Part shown: positions 7,312-14,106 of the stretch, piece by piece
Layout: each line of letters opens with the position of its first letter
Position numbering within the stretch: the first letter of the stretch is position 1
Assembly (NCBI GenBank): GCA_003242685.1
Contig: QGVD01000073.1
Coordinates: 1-19,127, forward strand
Source: Pseudomonadota bacterium
Lineage (GTDB): Bacteria > Pseudomonadota > Gammaproteobacteria > Steroidobacterales > Steroidobacteraceae
Direction of reading: 5' to 3'
DNA: 19,127 nucleotides
Made by a program: the position numbers and the translations under genes
The notes under the pieces: generated by a model
The model's database searches: none
What the model was told of the DNA's origin: nothing
The model's input: only the letters and a program-made list of their open reading frames with translations

Positions 7312-7658
7312 CACAGCGACCTACCGTCGAAATGCTGGACGGGAAGCAGATCGGGATCGATGCCCTCCACGCATCGGAGGTTGATCGCCGCCATCGCGTT
7401 GCCGTCCGGGCCCTTCCCTTCCGCGAACGGGTGAATGCCGCACGTCGGACAGAAGCGGTGTCTGATCGCGTGCTTGTTGAACGTGTACGTCGCGAGGTCG
7501 CTCTCGGGAGTCAGCAGGTTGAGCTTCTCACGCGGTATGAACCACATGAGCGCGCCCTTGCGCGAGCAGATGGAGCAGTTGCAGGCCATCGCCCGCTCGA
7601 TCTCGCCTTCCACCTCGAACGCGATCTTCCCGCAGTGACAACCGCCTTTGTACTTCAC
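7311..7658 (-). CDS. GFA-domain (CENP-V/GFA) zinc protein
   Basis: A 115-residue protein with the glutathione-dependent formaldehyde-activating (GFA) fold. The zinc-binding cysteines are all present: Cys7 and Cys9 (GCHCG), Cys26, Cys28 and Cys31 (CNCSIC), and Cys70 and Cys73 (FCPTCG). The name comes from Gfa of Paracoccus, but most members have no proven role, and a formaldehyde role should not be assumed. The start is a GTG at 7658 with GGGGGAG upstream. It is coupled to the exported SRPBCC gene downstream by a 1-base overlap and follows the DUF2007 gene by 24 bases. A second, diverged GFA protein is encoded at 10501-10902. Confidence 0.9.
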   Translation of the reverse strand: MKYKGGCHCGKIAFEVEGEIERAMACNCSICSRKGALMWFIPREKLNLLTPESDLATYTFNKHAIRHRFCPTCGIHPFAEGKGPDGNAMAAINLRCVEGIDPDLLPVQHFDGRSL

Positions 7659-7682
7659 GATGTGACTCCCCCGTTCTCGCTC

Positions 7683-7955
7683 TTATCGTCGGCCGTCGGG
7701 CGGCTCCTCGTCGGTTTCGCCCGTAGCGAGGAACGTCAGCTCCTCGTCCGAGAACCGCCCCGAAGCCAGAATCTCCCGCGCGCGATGCATGCGCCCGGCG
7801 GGGACCATGATGTGGCAACGCCTTGCGGCGCCGAGGAGCGGTGTGTCGGCGTCGATGCGCGCCGGAACGCCTTCCATCTGCAGGCGCTCGACGAGCGCCC
7901 GGGCGGAGAGCTCGTCGAGCACGGCGGTGAGGCGTTTCCAGGATTCGTCGGACAT
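7683..7955 (-). CDS. DUF2007-like putative signal-transducing protein
   Basis: A 90-residue protein resembling the DUF2007 family, described as putative prokaryotic signal-transducing proteins. The core is ARALVERLQMEGVPARI (19-35), a central strand CHIMVPAGR (48-56) and the helix HRAREILASG. The acidic tail is variable. The ATG at 7955 was chosen because homology starts near it; a GTG at 8036 would add 27 residues. No strong ribosome binding site is visible. A second DUF2007 domain occurs in this window, fused behind GrpB at 12218-12958. Function of the family is unknown to me. Confidence 0.7.
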   Translation of the reverse strand: MSDESWKRLTAVLDELSARALVERLQMEGVPARIDADTPLLGAARRCHIMVPAGRMHRAREILASGRFSDEELTFLATGETDEEPPDGRR

Positions 7956-8015
7956 GGATTCGTGCCGTCCGGTCGGGTCAGCAGTGTGCGCCTCGACAGA
8001 GCGGCCGTCCACTCG

Positions 8016-8030
8016 CGCGACACTGTCGCG
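8016..8030. repeat. 15-base palindrome in the paiB-DUF2007 gap
   Basis: CGCGACA-C-TGTCGCG, two perfect 7-base arms around one central base, lies between the paiB stop and the DUF2007 start. It could be an operator-like site or a small hairpin, though in GC-rich DNA such dyads also arise by chance. No T-run follows it, so it is not a standard terminator. Confidence 0.4.
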
Positions 8031-8037
8031 ACGCACT

Positions 8038-8673
8038 TCAGCGCGCGTGCTGCATCACCAGCTCGGCAATGGCGAGAGACTGGTCGTCGGCTCTGGACCT
8101 GAGTCCCGCTGCGACGCCCAACCGGTCGCCGGCCGGACGGTTCTGACTGACCTTCCATTTGCCCACGATGCGCGTAATCGGCATCTCGATGCCGACGATC
8201 GCCCGGAGCAGCCGCTCCGTGAAATCGGCCGGCGCATCCGAAACCTTCCAGGGCACTTCCTGACCGGCTTCGTGGGTATCGCTGAGCTCGGTGACGAGGC
8301 GGAGCAGCCAAGCCTCGTCGTCGATGACGCGCGGGCGTCCCGAGGCATGCACGACGACATAATTCCAGGTCGGCACTGCCTTGCCGTCGACGTGCTTGCT
8401 CGGATACCACGAGGGCGAGATGTACGTCTGTGGCCCCTGGAACACCGCGATGCCGTCCCCGCCCGAAGCGAGCCGCTGCCAGAGGGGATTGGCGCGAGCG
8501 ACGTGACCGCGCAGCGTTCCGAGCTCTCCGGCGGACGGATCCAGCAACAGCGGCAGATGATCGACGAGGATCTCGCCGCCCGCATTCGTGACGAACGTGG
8601 CGAACGGATGCGCCTTCATGAGGGCGTGCAACACCTCGAGCCGGGTTTCCGCGAACTGCGCTGGAACGTACAT
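8038..8673 (-). CDS. PaiB-like FMN-binding negative regulator
   Basis: A 211-residue protein of the PaiB family (FMN-binding split-barrel), named after Bacillus PaiB, which acts as a negative regulator of sporulation and protease genes. Diagnostic blocks are MYVPAQF at the start, DHLPLLLD (38-45), RGHVARANPLW (55-65), VFQGPQTYISPSWY (77-90) and VPTWNYVVVH (100-109). No helix-turn-helix is visible, as is usual for the family, so regulation may be indirect or flavin-linked. The ATG at 8673 has GGGAG 8 bases upstream and exactly starts the family motif; the open frame to 8715 is ignored. Its neighbours are pyrD upstream and DUF2007 downstream. Confidence 0.9.
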   Translation of the reverse strand: MYVPAQFAETRLEVLHALMKAHPFATFVTNAGGEILVDHLPLLLDPSAGELGTLRGHVARANPLWQRLASGGDGIAVFQGPQTYISPSWYPSKHVDGKAVPTWNYVVVHASGRPRVIDDEAWLLRLVTELSDTHEAGQEVPWKVSDAPADFTERLLRAIVGIEMPITRIVGKWKVSQNRPAGDRLGVAAGLRSRADDQSLAIAELVMQHAR

Positions 8674-8737
8674 GTGCCGATCTCCCTGAAACGGGAGCGA
8701 TGATACGCGCTGCACTGCGTGCGGAGTCAGGTGTTCC

Positions 8738-9802
8738 TCAGCGTGCGGACGGTTCGAGGCTCACCGCGCGCCGCTCCCCCGATAGCGCGCGCAGGATTTC
8801 GAACAACAGGTCGGGGCCCCGATACACGAAGCCCGTGTAGATCTGAATGAGGTTGGCCCCGGCGGCGAGTGTTTCGAGCGCAGCGCGGGCACTCATGATG
8901 CCGCCCACGCCGATGATCGGAAAATCCGGCCCGAGCTCGCTGCGAAGCCTGGAGATCACCGCGACGGATCGAGCATGAAGCGGTGCGCCACTCAGGCCTC
9001 CACCGTGATGTTTGGGCAGAATTCCGGGAACTCCGTCGAGCTGCACCGTCGTGTTGGTCGCGATCACGCCGTCGACGCCGAGGCGACGCAGCTCGCGTGC
9101 AACGCTCGGAAGCTCCTCGTCGGAAAGATCCGGCGCCAGCTTCACGAGGAGCGGCGTGTGCTTTCCGTGCTCGCGTGAGAGACGAACGCGCTCCTCGAGG
9201 AGCGGCGTGACGATCCGCTCGAGTCCCTCGCCCGATTGCAGCTCCCGCAGCCGCAGCGTGTTCGGCGAAGAGACGTTGACCGCGACATAGTCCGCGAGCG
9301 CGTACACCTTGCGGAAGCAGGTGACGTAGTCCTCTTCGGCTCTCTCGAGCGGTGTGTCCGCGTTCTTGCCGATGCTCACGCCGCGAACACCCCCATACGT
9401 GCTGCGCTCGAGCTGACGTACGAGGTGATCGACGCCCTCGTTGTTGAAGCCCATGCGGTTGACGATGGCCTGTGCCTCGCGGATGCGGAACAGCCTCGGC
9501 CGCGGATTACCGGGCTGCGGGCGCGGCGTCACCGTTCCCACCTCGATGTGACTGAACCCGATGGCGCCCAGCGCATCGAGGTAATCGCCGTTCTTGTCGA
9601 AACCGGCCGCGAGCCCCACCGGATGCGCGAACCTGAGTCCCAGGCAGGTCACGGCGAGCTCCGGTGCAGGTGCGGGAATGCGCCAGTGAGCGCGCATCAG
9701 CTCGAGGCCGCGCAGGGCAAGGTGATGCGCCAGCTCGGGTTCGAGCCGCAGCAGGGCAGGGCGCGCCACGGCTGCGAGCGCGGAAGCGATGGATCGGATC
9801 AT
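8738..9802 (-). CDS. pyrD: Dihydroorotate dehydrogenase (quinone), class 2
   Basis: A 354-residue PyrD, which oxidises dihydroorotate to orotate in pyrimidine synthesis and passes electrons to membrane quinones through FMN. The class 2 features are the N-terminal extension of about 45 residues that forms the membrane-docking and quinone tunnel, GLAAGFDKNG (63-72), EVGTVTPRPQPGNPRPRLFR (87-106), NRMGFNN (115-121) and NVSSPNT (176-182), where the catalytic base is Ser179. ATNTT, GGLSGAPL and GVGGI are the C-terminal FMN-binding blocks. The ATG at 9802 gives normal family length; no strong ribosome binding site is seen. The gene is not next to other pyr genes. It has a possible -10 box of its own just upstream. 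Confidence 0.97.
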   Translation of the reverse strand: MIRSIASALAAVARPALLRLEPELAHHLALRGLELMRAHWRIPAPAPELAVTCLGLRFAHPVGLAAGFDKNGDYLDALGAIGFSHIEVGTVTPRPQPGNPRPRLFRIREAQAIVNRMGFNNEGVDHLVRQLERSTYGGVRGVSIGKNADTPLERAEEDYVTCFRKVYALADYVAVNVSSPNTLRLRELQSGEGLERIVTPLLEERVRLSREHGKHTPLLVKLAPDLSDEELPSVARELRRLGVDGVIATNTTVQLDGVPGILPKHHGGGLSGAPLHARSVAVISRLRSELGPDFPIIGVGGIMSARAALETLAAGANLIQIYTGFVYRGPDLLFEILRALSGERRAVSLEPSAR

Positions 9803-9830
9803 GAGAGCGAGGTCGCCGGGAAGTGCGCGA

Positions 9831-9836
9831 ATCCTA
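9831..9836 (-). promoter_or_regulatory. Possible -10 element for pyrD
   Basis: TAGGAT on the minus strand, within GATTAGGAT, about 29 bases before the pyrD start in the 55-base gap after the NTF2-like gene. The same nine bases occur in the divergent region near 3284. No good -35 hexamer was seen. Confidence 0.3.
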
Positions 9837-9857
9837 ATCGATCGCGCGCGAAAACGC

Positions 9858-10253
9858 TCAGCACTCGATCCTGTACGACGTGATGCGGCTGACGCTCGTG
9901 CCCTTCGCGTTCGAGAGCTCGTGGACGTCGCAGAACTCGAATCCGCGGCCGCCCCGGAACGTGACACGGCCGCTCACGGCACCGGCTCTGCCGTGCGTCA
10001 GCGCGTGGTCGATCCGGATGGAGGCGATGCCGTCCTTCGCGTCCTCGCGAAGCGCGCGCGCGACGGCGTCCCTGCCACGCAGAACAGGGCCACCGGCGAT
10101 ACGCCACTCGACGTCTCCGGTGACGTTTGCCAGAACGGCACCAGCATCACGCTTCAGCAGCGCTATCGTCAGCGACTCCACGAGCGCGTTCTTCGGCGAG
10201 TTGCCGCAGTCCGCGCTACGTATGACTTCGATTGGCGCTCCCTTCCGCGTCAC
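9858..10253 (-). CDS. NTF2-like (SnoaL-type) protein
   Basis: A 131-residue protein of the nuclear-transport-factor-2-like fold family. I recall the N-terminal block EVIRSADCGNSPKN and the C-terminal block FCDVHELSNAKGT ending in SYRIEC from a conserved subgroup also present in Firmicutes, annotated only as NTF2 family. The central part VTGDVEWRIAGG and GRDAVARAL fits the cone-shaped pocket domain used by small-molecule isomerases and cyclases; no substrate is known. The GTG at 10253 has GGAAG upstream and overlaps the TGA of the 68-residue upstream frame (GTGA). pyrD follows after 55 bases. Confidence 0.85.
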   Translation of the reverse strand: MTRKGAPIEVIRSADCGNSPKNALVESLTIALLKRDAGAVLANVTGDVEWRIAGGPVLRGRDAVARALREDAKDGIASIRIDHALTHGRAGAVSGRVTFRGGRGFEFCDVHELSNAKGTSVSRITSYRIEC

Positions 10254-10456
10254 CGAGTTGCTTCCTTTGCATTCCGCGCTCGATGTACCGAGGGCGGAAT
10301 ATCAGCCCCTTGTGCCGCTTGTGCGGTTCGGCTCGATTCCTGCGCCTCCACACCGCGCAGGAACTCGAGCTGCACGGGTGAGAATCGGAGGAGCGCCCGA
10401 CAGCGCTCGTGAGCGAGTGTCCTTCCGGCTTCCGAGTGAAACAGCGCCGTCGTCAT
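10250..10456 (-). CDS. 68-residue orphan coupled to the NTF2-like gene
   Basis: A 68-residue frame I do not recognise. It has no signal peptide or membrane helix; the middle part CRALLRFSPVQLEFLRGVEA could form a helix, and the rest is Ala/Arg/Gln-rich. Two things suggest it is translated: GGAGG stands 8 bases before the ATG at 10456, and its stop overlaps the GTG of the NTF2-like gene by 4 bases. It may be a genuine small protein or a leader frame that couples translation of the NTF2-like gene. It follows the second GFA gene by 44 bases. Confidence 0.5.
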   Translation of the reverse strand: MTTALFHSEAGRTLAHERCRALLRFSPVQLEFLRGVEAQESSRTAQAAQGADIPPSVHRARNAKEATR

Positions 10457-10500
10457 GGGTGACGCCTCCGGCGCACCGGGCCGGAACTGAGGAGAGTACC

Positions 10501-10902
10501 TCAGCCCGGTGCGTACCTCGCGAACACCTCGGCCTCCGTGAGATTCTCCGTCTGGTTCGCGAACGTATATCCCTCAGGCTTGCGGTCGATGAAGATCTGC
10601 TCCTCCAGCCTGAACGGCGTTCCATCCTGGAAGAGCCCCGCGCAGAGCGCGTACTCGCCGGTCGGTATCAGCCGGTAATAGAGATGAGAGCCGCAAGTGG
10701 CACAGAACGCGCGCTCCGCCCATTCCGACGAGCGGTAGACGATGATGCGGTCCGTGCCCTCGATGTGCACGCCCGATTCGCAGTGCACCGTCAGCAGCGG
10801 GCCGCCGCCCCAGCGGCGGCACATCCCGCAATGACACGCGTTCATGCGGGTTGTGTCGGGCGCCGTGATCGAAACCGCGCCACAGAGGCAGGTGCCTTTC
10901 AT
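10501..10902 (-). CDS. Second GFA-domain zinc protein
   Basis: A 133-residue GFA-fold protein, distinct from the one at 7311-7658. Zinc cysteines are Cys5 and Cys7 (TCLCG), Cys23, Cys25 and Cys28 (CHCGMC) and Cys67 and Cys70 (FCATCGSHLYY). The region RRWGGGP after the second cluster and the C-terminal blocks GLFQDGTPFRLEEQIFID and RYAPG mark it as the longer, common proteobacterial GFA type. Function is not established for this type. The ATG at 10902 has GGGAGG at about 4 bases. It lies between the AHSA1-like gene, 80 bases upstream, and the 68-residue orphan. Confidence 0.9.
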   Translation of the reverse strand: MKGTCLCGAVSITAPDTTRMNACHCGMCRRWGGGPLLTVHCESGVHIEGTDRIIVYRSSEWAERAFCATCGSHLYYRLIPTGEYALCAGLFQDGTPFRLEEQIFIDRKPEGYTFANQTENLTEAEVFARYAPG

Positions 10903-10982
10903 GCGTCCTCCCTTCCGCGAACTGCTCCGACCGCTACTATCGATCCGCGAGATCGCGGAAGCGATCCCCCGGATGGGAGAGC

Positions 10983-11432
10983 TCAGGCGCCGTCAGGAAT
11001 CTCTGCCTCGACCAGTTGCGCGAGCTGCTGGAGAGACTCCTGCCAGCCGAGATAGCACATTTCCGCCGGAATGACGTCCGGAACGCCTTCCTGGGTGATG
11101 TTCAGTTCCGTTCCGCAGGACACCTTTTTCAGAGCGACCGTCACCTGGATCTCGCCCGGCAGGCCGGGATCGTCGAAGCGGTCCGTGTAGCGGATGCGCT
11201 CATGCGGTACGAGCTCGACGAACTCTCCGCCGAAGGAATGGGTGCTGCCCGTCGTGAAGTTCGTGAATGACATCCTGTAGGAGCCGCCGACACGGGCATC
11301 CATGCTGTGCACCTTGCCCGTAAACCCGTTGGGAGGCAGCCACTTGGCCATTGCGTCCGGGTCGATGAACGCGCGGTAGACGCGCTCGGGCGGGGCGCGG
11401 AGCACACGGTGAAGCCGGATGGTGCTGGGCAT
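10983..11432 (-). CDS. SRPBCC protein, AHSA1-like
   Basis: A 149-residue cytoplasmic SRPBCC protein of the AHSA1 (activator of Hsp90 ATPase homologue 1-like) type. Its opening RLHRVLRAPPERVYRAFIDP, the AMAKWLPPNGF block, SMDARVGGSYRMSF and the C-terminal GWQESLQQLAQLVEAEIPD are all typical of this group, which is widespread, small and mostly uncharacterised in bacteria. A link to Hsp90 should not be assumed for single-domain bacterial members. The ATG at 11432 has AAGGAG about 10 bases upstream. It starts 99 bases after the TRIC-like gene ends and may have its own promoter. Confidence 0.9.
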   Translation of the reverse strand: MPSTIRLHRVLRAPPERVYRAFIDPDAMAKWLPPNGFTGKVHSMDARVGGSYRMSFTNFTTGSTHSFGGEFVELVPHERIRYTDRFDDPGLPGEIQVTVALKKVSCGTELNITQEGVPDVIPAEMCYLGWQESLQQLAQLVEAEIPDGA

Positions 11433-11455
11433 GATCGATTCTCCTTCGATGCCGT

Positions 11456-11473
11456 CGAGCCGGGATCGGCTCG
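11456..11473. repeat. Small hairpin before the AHSA1-like gene
   Basis: CGAGCCG-GGAT-CGGCTCG, two perfect 7-base arms with a 4-base loop, lies between the TRIC-like stop at 11532 and the AHSA1-like start at 11432. No T-run follows on the minus strand, so it is not a classical terminator; it may be a 5'-leader structure. Confidence 0.4.
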
Positions 11474-11531
11474 CCCATAGTCGAACGGGCGGGCGCGGCT
11501 TCGACAGTGCCCTGCCGGAAGCCCCCCGGGA

Positions 11532-12137
11532 CTAGGGTCTGTGGAATACCGGCAGATGCAGGCCCCAACGGATGGCGATCAGGCGCAGCACAACCACGAC
11601 GGCCATCCCGCACCAGAAGGCTACCGCAGCAGGCACTCCGACCGACTGAAGCGCCAGGTATGCGAGGATCCCGGTGATTGCGGCGGTGGCGTAGATCTCG
11701 CGCTGCAGGATCAGGGGTACTCTTGCCACGATGACGTCTCTCAGGACGCCCCCCATGACACCGGTCATGGTGCCCATCAGCACGACGATGATCGGCGACA
11801 ATCCGGCGGCTTCCGCGAGCTGGGCCCCCGACAGTGCGAACGCCGCCAGGCCGAGCGCATCGGCGACGAGAAACGCGGTACCTGGGGACCGCCACGTCCG
11901 CATACAGGCAACCGTCAGCATCGCCGCGACGACGATGACGAGCAGGTATCGAGTGTCGGTGATCCAGAAGATCGGATGACGATCCAGAAGGAGGTCACGC
12001 AGGGTGCCGCCGCCGATCGCCGTGATCGTTGCGACCACGATGATCCCGAGGAGATCCAGTTCCCGGTCCCGTGCTGCCAGCACTCCGCTCGCTGCGAACA
12101 CCGCCACGCCACCGAACTCCAGGTAGTCTCTGAGCAC
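11532..12137 (-). CDS. TRIC-type cation channel family (YicG/UPF0126) membrane protein
   Basis: A 201-residue integral membrane protein with about seven hydrophobic segments and an internal repeat. The first half carries GGGTLRD (42-48) and the second carries MGGVLRDVI (128-136), the hallmark glycine-rich RD motifs of the UPF0126 family, whose members are bacterial homologues of trimeric intracellular cation (TRIC) channels. It probably forms a monovalent cation pathway in the inner membrane. The start is a GTG at 12137 with GAGG upstream. The 80-base leader holds a TACAAT box and dyads (see 12163-12219), so this may be the promoter-proximal gene of the long minus-strand run. Confidence 0.9.
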   Translation of the reverse strand: MLRDYLEFGGVAVFAASGVLAARDRELDLLGIIVVATITAIGGGTLRDLLLDRHPIFWITDTRYLLVIVVAAMLTVACMRTWRSPGTAFLVADALGLAAFALSGAQLAEAAGLSPIIVVLMGTMTGVMGGVLRDVIVARVPLILQREIYATAAITGILAYLALQSVGVPAAVAFWCGMAVVVVLRLIAIRWGLHLPVFHRP

Positions 12138-12162
12138 GCGGCACCTCGTAACAGGCTTTCGC

Positions 12163-12219
12163 AGTTACCGCCGCATTGTACGGCGTCGACGGAAAGCGGC
12201 GCGTGCTCTGGCGATAACT
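12163..12219. repeat. Ten-base imperfect inverted repeat upstream of the TRIC-like gene
   Basis: The arms AGTTACCGCC (12163-12172) and GGCGATAACT (12210-12219) are complementary at 9 of 10 bases across a 37-base spacer. The outer edge touches the GrpB-fusion stop codon. Two further dyads overlap the left arm: GTAAC/GTTAC (12148-12168) and CGCCG/CGGCG (12169-12185). It could be an operator, a terminator-like fold after the GrpB fusion, or chance. Confidence 0.4.
12175..12180 (-). promoter_or_regulatory. Possible -10 element for the TRIC-like gene
   Basis: TACAAT on the minus strand, one base off consensus, about 38 bases before the GTG start at 12137, in the spacer of the 12163-12219 inverted repeat. 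No clear -35 was found. Confidence 0.35.
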
Positions 12220-12958
12220 AGCGGGCGTCGGGACTCCGCTTCCTCTCCCGACCGCAGCTCCAGCACAGCTCGAACGACTGCGGGTTCTCTTCCCTGCATG
12301 TCGGGCAGATCCACGTGCCGGAGTCGGATGCATTGTTCAGGGTTCTGAGCGTTTCGGCGACGATCCGCGCGGCGTTCTCGTACTCGCTGTCGTCGAAAAC
12401 CCAGACTTCGGCCGGTACCCGGAATACCGTAACCTCGGTTCGCGCCAGGTTCTCATTCAGTATGGTCGCAGCGATACCGTGGTGCTCCAGCGCGTCCCGC
12501 ACCAGCATGGTTTCGCTGATATCATTCGAGCTGAATACCTTCCGCTTCTCCCGTGCGTAGCGAGCTCGTGCAGCCTCATTGCCCCTCAAGTAGTCTCGGA
12601 GCGCCAGGTTGGAACGCCAGTGGTCCCCGTACAACCGCACGACATGCAGGTTGAAACTGGTTGGTCCACGGAGCCGGAAACAGAACCGCTCGGGTACACC
12701 TGCCTCACCGAGGAATTCGTAGCCGGCGCGACTGATTGCCTCGATCAGAGTGTCGTCGGGCGGCCAGCGCTCGACACCGAGCATGATCTCGATGACAGGT
12801 TTGGCCAGAAGACCCCGTACCGCCGTGCTTCCGATGTGCTCCAGATGTCCCCGAGGAACATTGAGCGCTGCGGCGAGGCGATCGCACTCTTCAGAGAAGG
12901 CCGACGCCCATGATTCGTCGTAGTCGACCAGATGGACGGGTTCGTCGATCGATACCAT
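12218..12958 (-). CDS. GrpB-like nucleotidyltransferase fold fused to DUF2007 and a zinc ribbon
   Basis: A 246-residue fusion. Residues 1-138 are a GrpB/UPF0157 domain, part of the nucleotidyltransferase superfamily: VDYDESWASAF (11-21), LEHIGSTAVRGLLAKPVIEI (39-58) with the family's usual Pro replaced by Arg48, and FNLHVVRLYG through ALRDYLRGN. The GrpB domain stops at YAREKR, about 30 residues before its usual end. At about residue 140 a complete DUF2007-like domain begins at KVFSSNDISE, with LVRDALEHHGIAATILNENL and VWVFDDSEYENAARIV. Residues 216-237 form a zinc ribbon, WICPTC then LCWSCG (Cys218, 221, 232, 235). The ATG at 12958 fits the start of the GrpB domain, and the frame is unbroken. 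Target and reaction are unknown. Confidence 0.85.
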   Translation of the reverse strand: MVSIDEPVHLVDYDESWASAFSEECDRLAAALNVPRGHLEHIGSTAVRGLLAKPVIEIMLGVERWPPDDTLIEAISRAGYEFLGEAGVPERFCFRLRGPTSFNLHVVRLYGDHWRSNLALRDYLRGNEAARARYAREKRKVFSSNDISETMLVRDALEHHGIAATILNENLARTEVTVFRVPAEVWVFDDSEYENAARIVAETLRTLNNASDSGTWICPTCREENPQSFELCWSCGRERKRSPDAR

Positions 12959-12959
12959 G

Positions 12960-13210
12960 GCCGCCGGCGTTGAAGTCTGCCGTGGGCAGGGCGAGGGAAG
13001 TGTACTGATGCCGGATGGAGGCACCATGGGTGCCAGACGGGTTGCGCGTGGTTCTCGTATGCAGCGCCGCCTTACGATTCTCCGTAACCGTCCGCATCGG
13101 GTCCAGCTTCTGCAATTCAGGCGCGATGTAGAGCGGCTCCGCAGCCGGCAGAACAATCGAGCCAGGCCGCTGATGCCGAGCTAGGCGAGGATCACCGTCA
13201 GGATACGCAT
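12960..13210 (-). pseudogene. Possible broken small exported protein
   Basis: On the minus strand the ATG at 13210, behind GGGGTGAG, begins MRILTVILA, a signal-peptide-like start, but a TAG follows at once. The same frame then reads LGISGLA. A different frame just downstream has a natural-looking stretch SIVLPAAEPLYIAPELQKLD. This pattern fits a decayed exported-protein gene with a stop and a frameshift, but the downstream part fades into unconvincing sequence before the GrpB fusion start. I see no other gene in 12959-13265. Confidence 0.25.
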
Positions 13211-13265
13211 GCTCACCCCGTCTCATTCTGAGTGAAGCCCGACCGGACTCAGCCGTCTGATGCTG

Positions 13266-13512
13266 CTACTCGGCGCGTCGGAAATGGTTCCTGCTGTAAA
13301 CGATGAAGTCCTTTTCGGACGTCGTGACCTCGAACGTCTCGATGAACTCGTCGTTCGAGACGATGTCGCAGGTTTCCCCCGCTTTCCACGAGTTATCGAA
13401 GCTCTCGCTTCAGAAAGCGCACGGGCTCGCAGGGGTCTGACGCCTTCTCCTGCGCCTGGGCGCTCAAGATGACCGCGAAGACGAGCAGGATTGAAACGAC
13501 CCAGCGCAGCAT
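13266..13512 (-). pseudogene. Frameshifted small exported protein
   Basis: The ATG at 13512 starts a clear Sec signal, MLRWVVSILLVFAVILSAQA, continuing QEKASDPCEPVRFLKRE before a TAA at 13393-13395. One base away, in a second frame, the sequence continues naturally as SFDNSWKAGETCDIVSNDEF and on to NHFRRAE, ending with TAG at 13266-13268. That second frame has a TGA just upstream, so the break must lie within roughly 13400-13410. Joined, it would make an exported protein of about 81 residues with two cysteines. I do not recognise the family. It may be a true pseudogene, a sequencing error, or less likely a programmed shift. Confidence 0.6.
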
Positions 13513-13611
13513 GAACACCGTCGTTCATGGCGCGCAGTGCTCACCGATGACCTCTATGGTGCCGACGATTTCAGCTCCTTCGGCCTCACGGGGCGATACA
13601 TCACGACGCCT

Positions 13612-14028
13612 TCATCCATGTGCGGCCTGCTCGCGCGCGTACTTTGCATGCGCGAAAGTGCCGCGAACTCCGCTCAGCAGGATCAATCCGATGGCCAAAG
13701 GCATCACGAATCCGACCATACGCCCTTGCAGAATTGCGGCGACGAGCTGACCGAGCAGAAACAGCGCCAGTGCCGCAACGTCCGTCCAGCGCCAGAGGCT
13801 CCAGGTGCCGAATGCGAGAAACCCGAGCAGAAGTGCATCGACGCACGAGCCCAATGGCACCGAGTCGGGTAGAGAGCCAAAGCGAATCGCGTCGATTGCG
13901 AGGGTGATCCCCTCGACTATCGGAATGATGGCGGCTCCCGTGGCTCCCAGGCGCGCGGCGGCCTTAGCAGAAGCAGAGTCGTCGATCTGAGGCCGGAACA
14001 GGCGCAGTGGTCCGCTGTTGGCCGCCAT
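13612..14028 (-). CDS. Four-helix membrane protein, unknown function
   Basis: A 138-residue protein with four hydrophobic segments at about 28-48, 60-78, 82-100 and 104-121, ending in a basic tail GTFAHAKYAREQ. I do not recognise the family, although the closing pattern LLSGVRGTFAHAKY resembles short inner-membrane proteins seen in many proteobacteria. The ATG at 14028 is preceded by AGGGGGAT, a good ribosome binding site; an earlier ATG at 14046 would add six residues. It starts 78 bases after the 80-residue membrane gene, and the two are probably co-transcribed. Nothing points to an enzyme. Confidence 0.75.
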   Translation of the reverse strand: MAANSGPLRLFRPQIDDSASAKAAARLGATGAAIIPIVEGITLAIDAIRFGSLPDSVPLGSCVDALLLGFLAFGTWSLWRWTDVAALALFLLGQLVAAILQGRMVGFVMPLAIGLILLSGVRGTFAHAKYAREQAAHG

Positions 14029-14106
14029 TTGATCCCCCTGATGCATAACCCTGGGGCCGAGCGGCGCGGCTGCTTCTGCACTTGTTGTCGAACGCGACCC
14101 ACCGCC

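Noticed and set aside
8738..9967. 409-residue version of PyrD
   Set aside because: The 55 extra N-terminal residues are Ser/Arg-rich shadow sequence over the NTF2-like gene; the ATG at 9802 gives the normal class 2 length.
11456..11473. Rho-independent terminator after the TRIC-like gene
   Set aside because: The stem is only 7 bases and no T-run follows on the minus strand.
12163..12219. Integron attC site
   Set aside because: The length fits and small genes surround it, but the arm ends do not match the RYYYAAC/GTTRRRY core sites, their orientation is reversed, and no similar element recurs between the other small genes.
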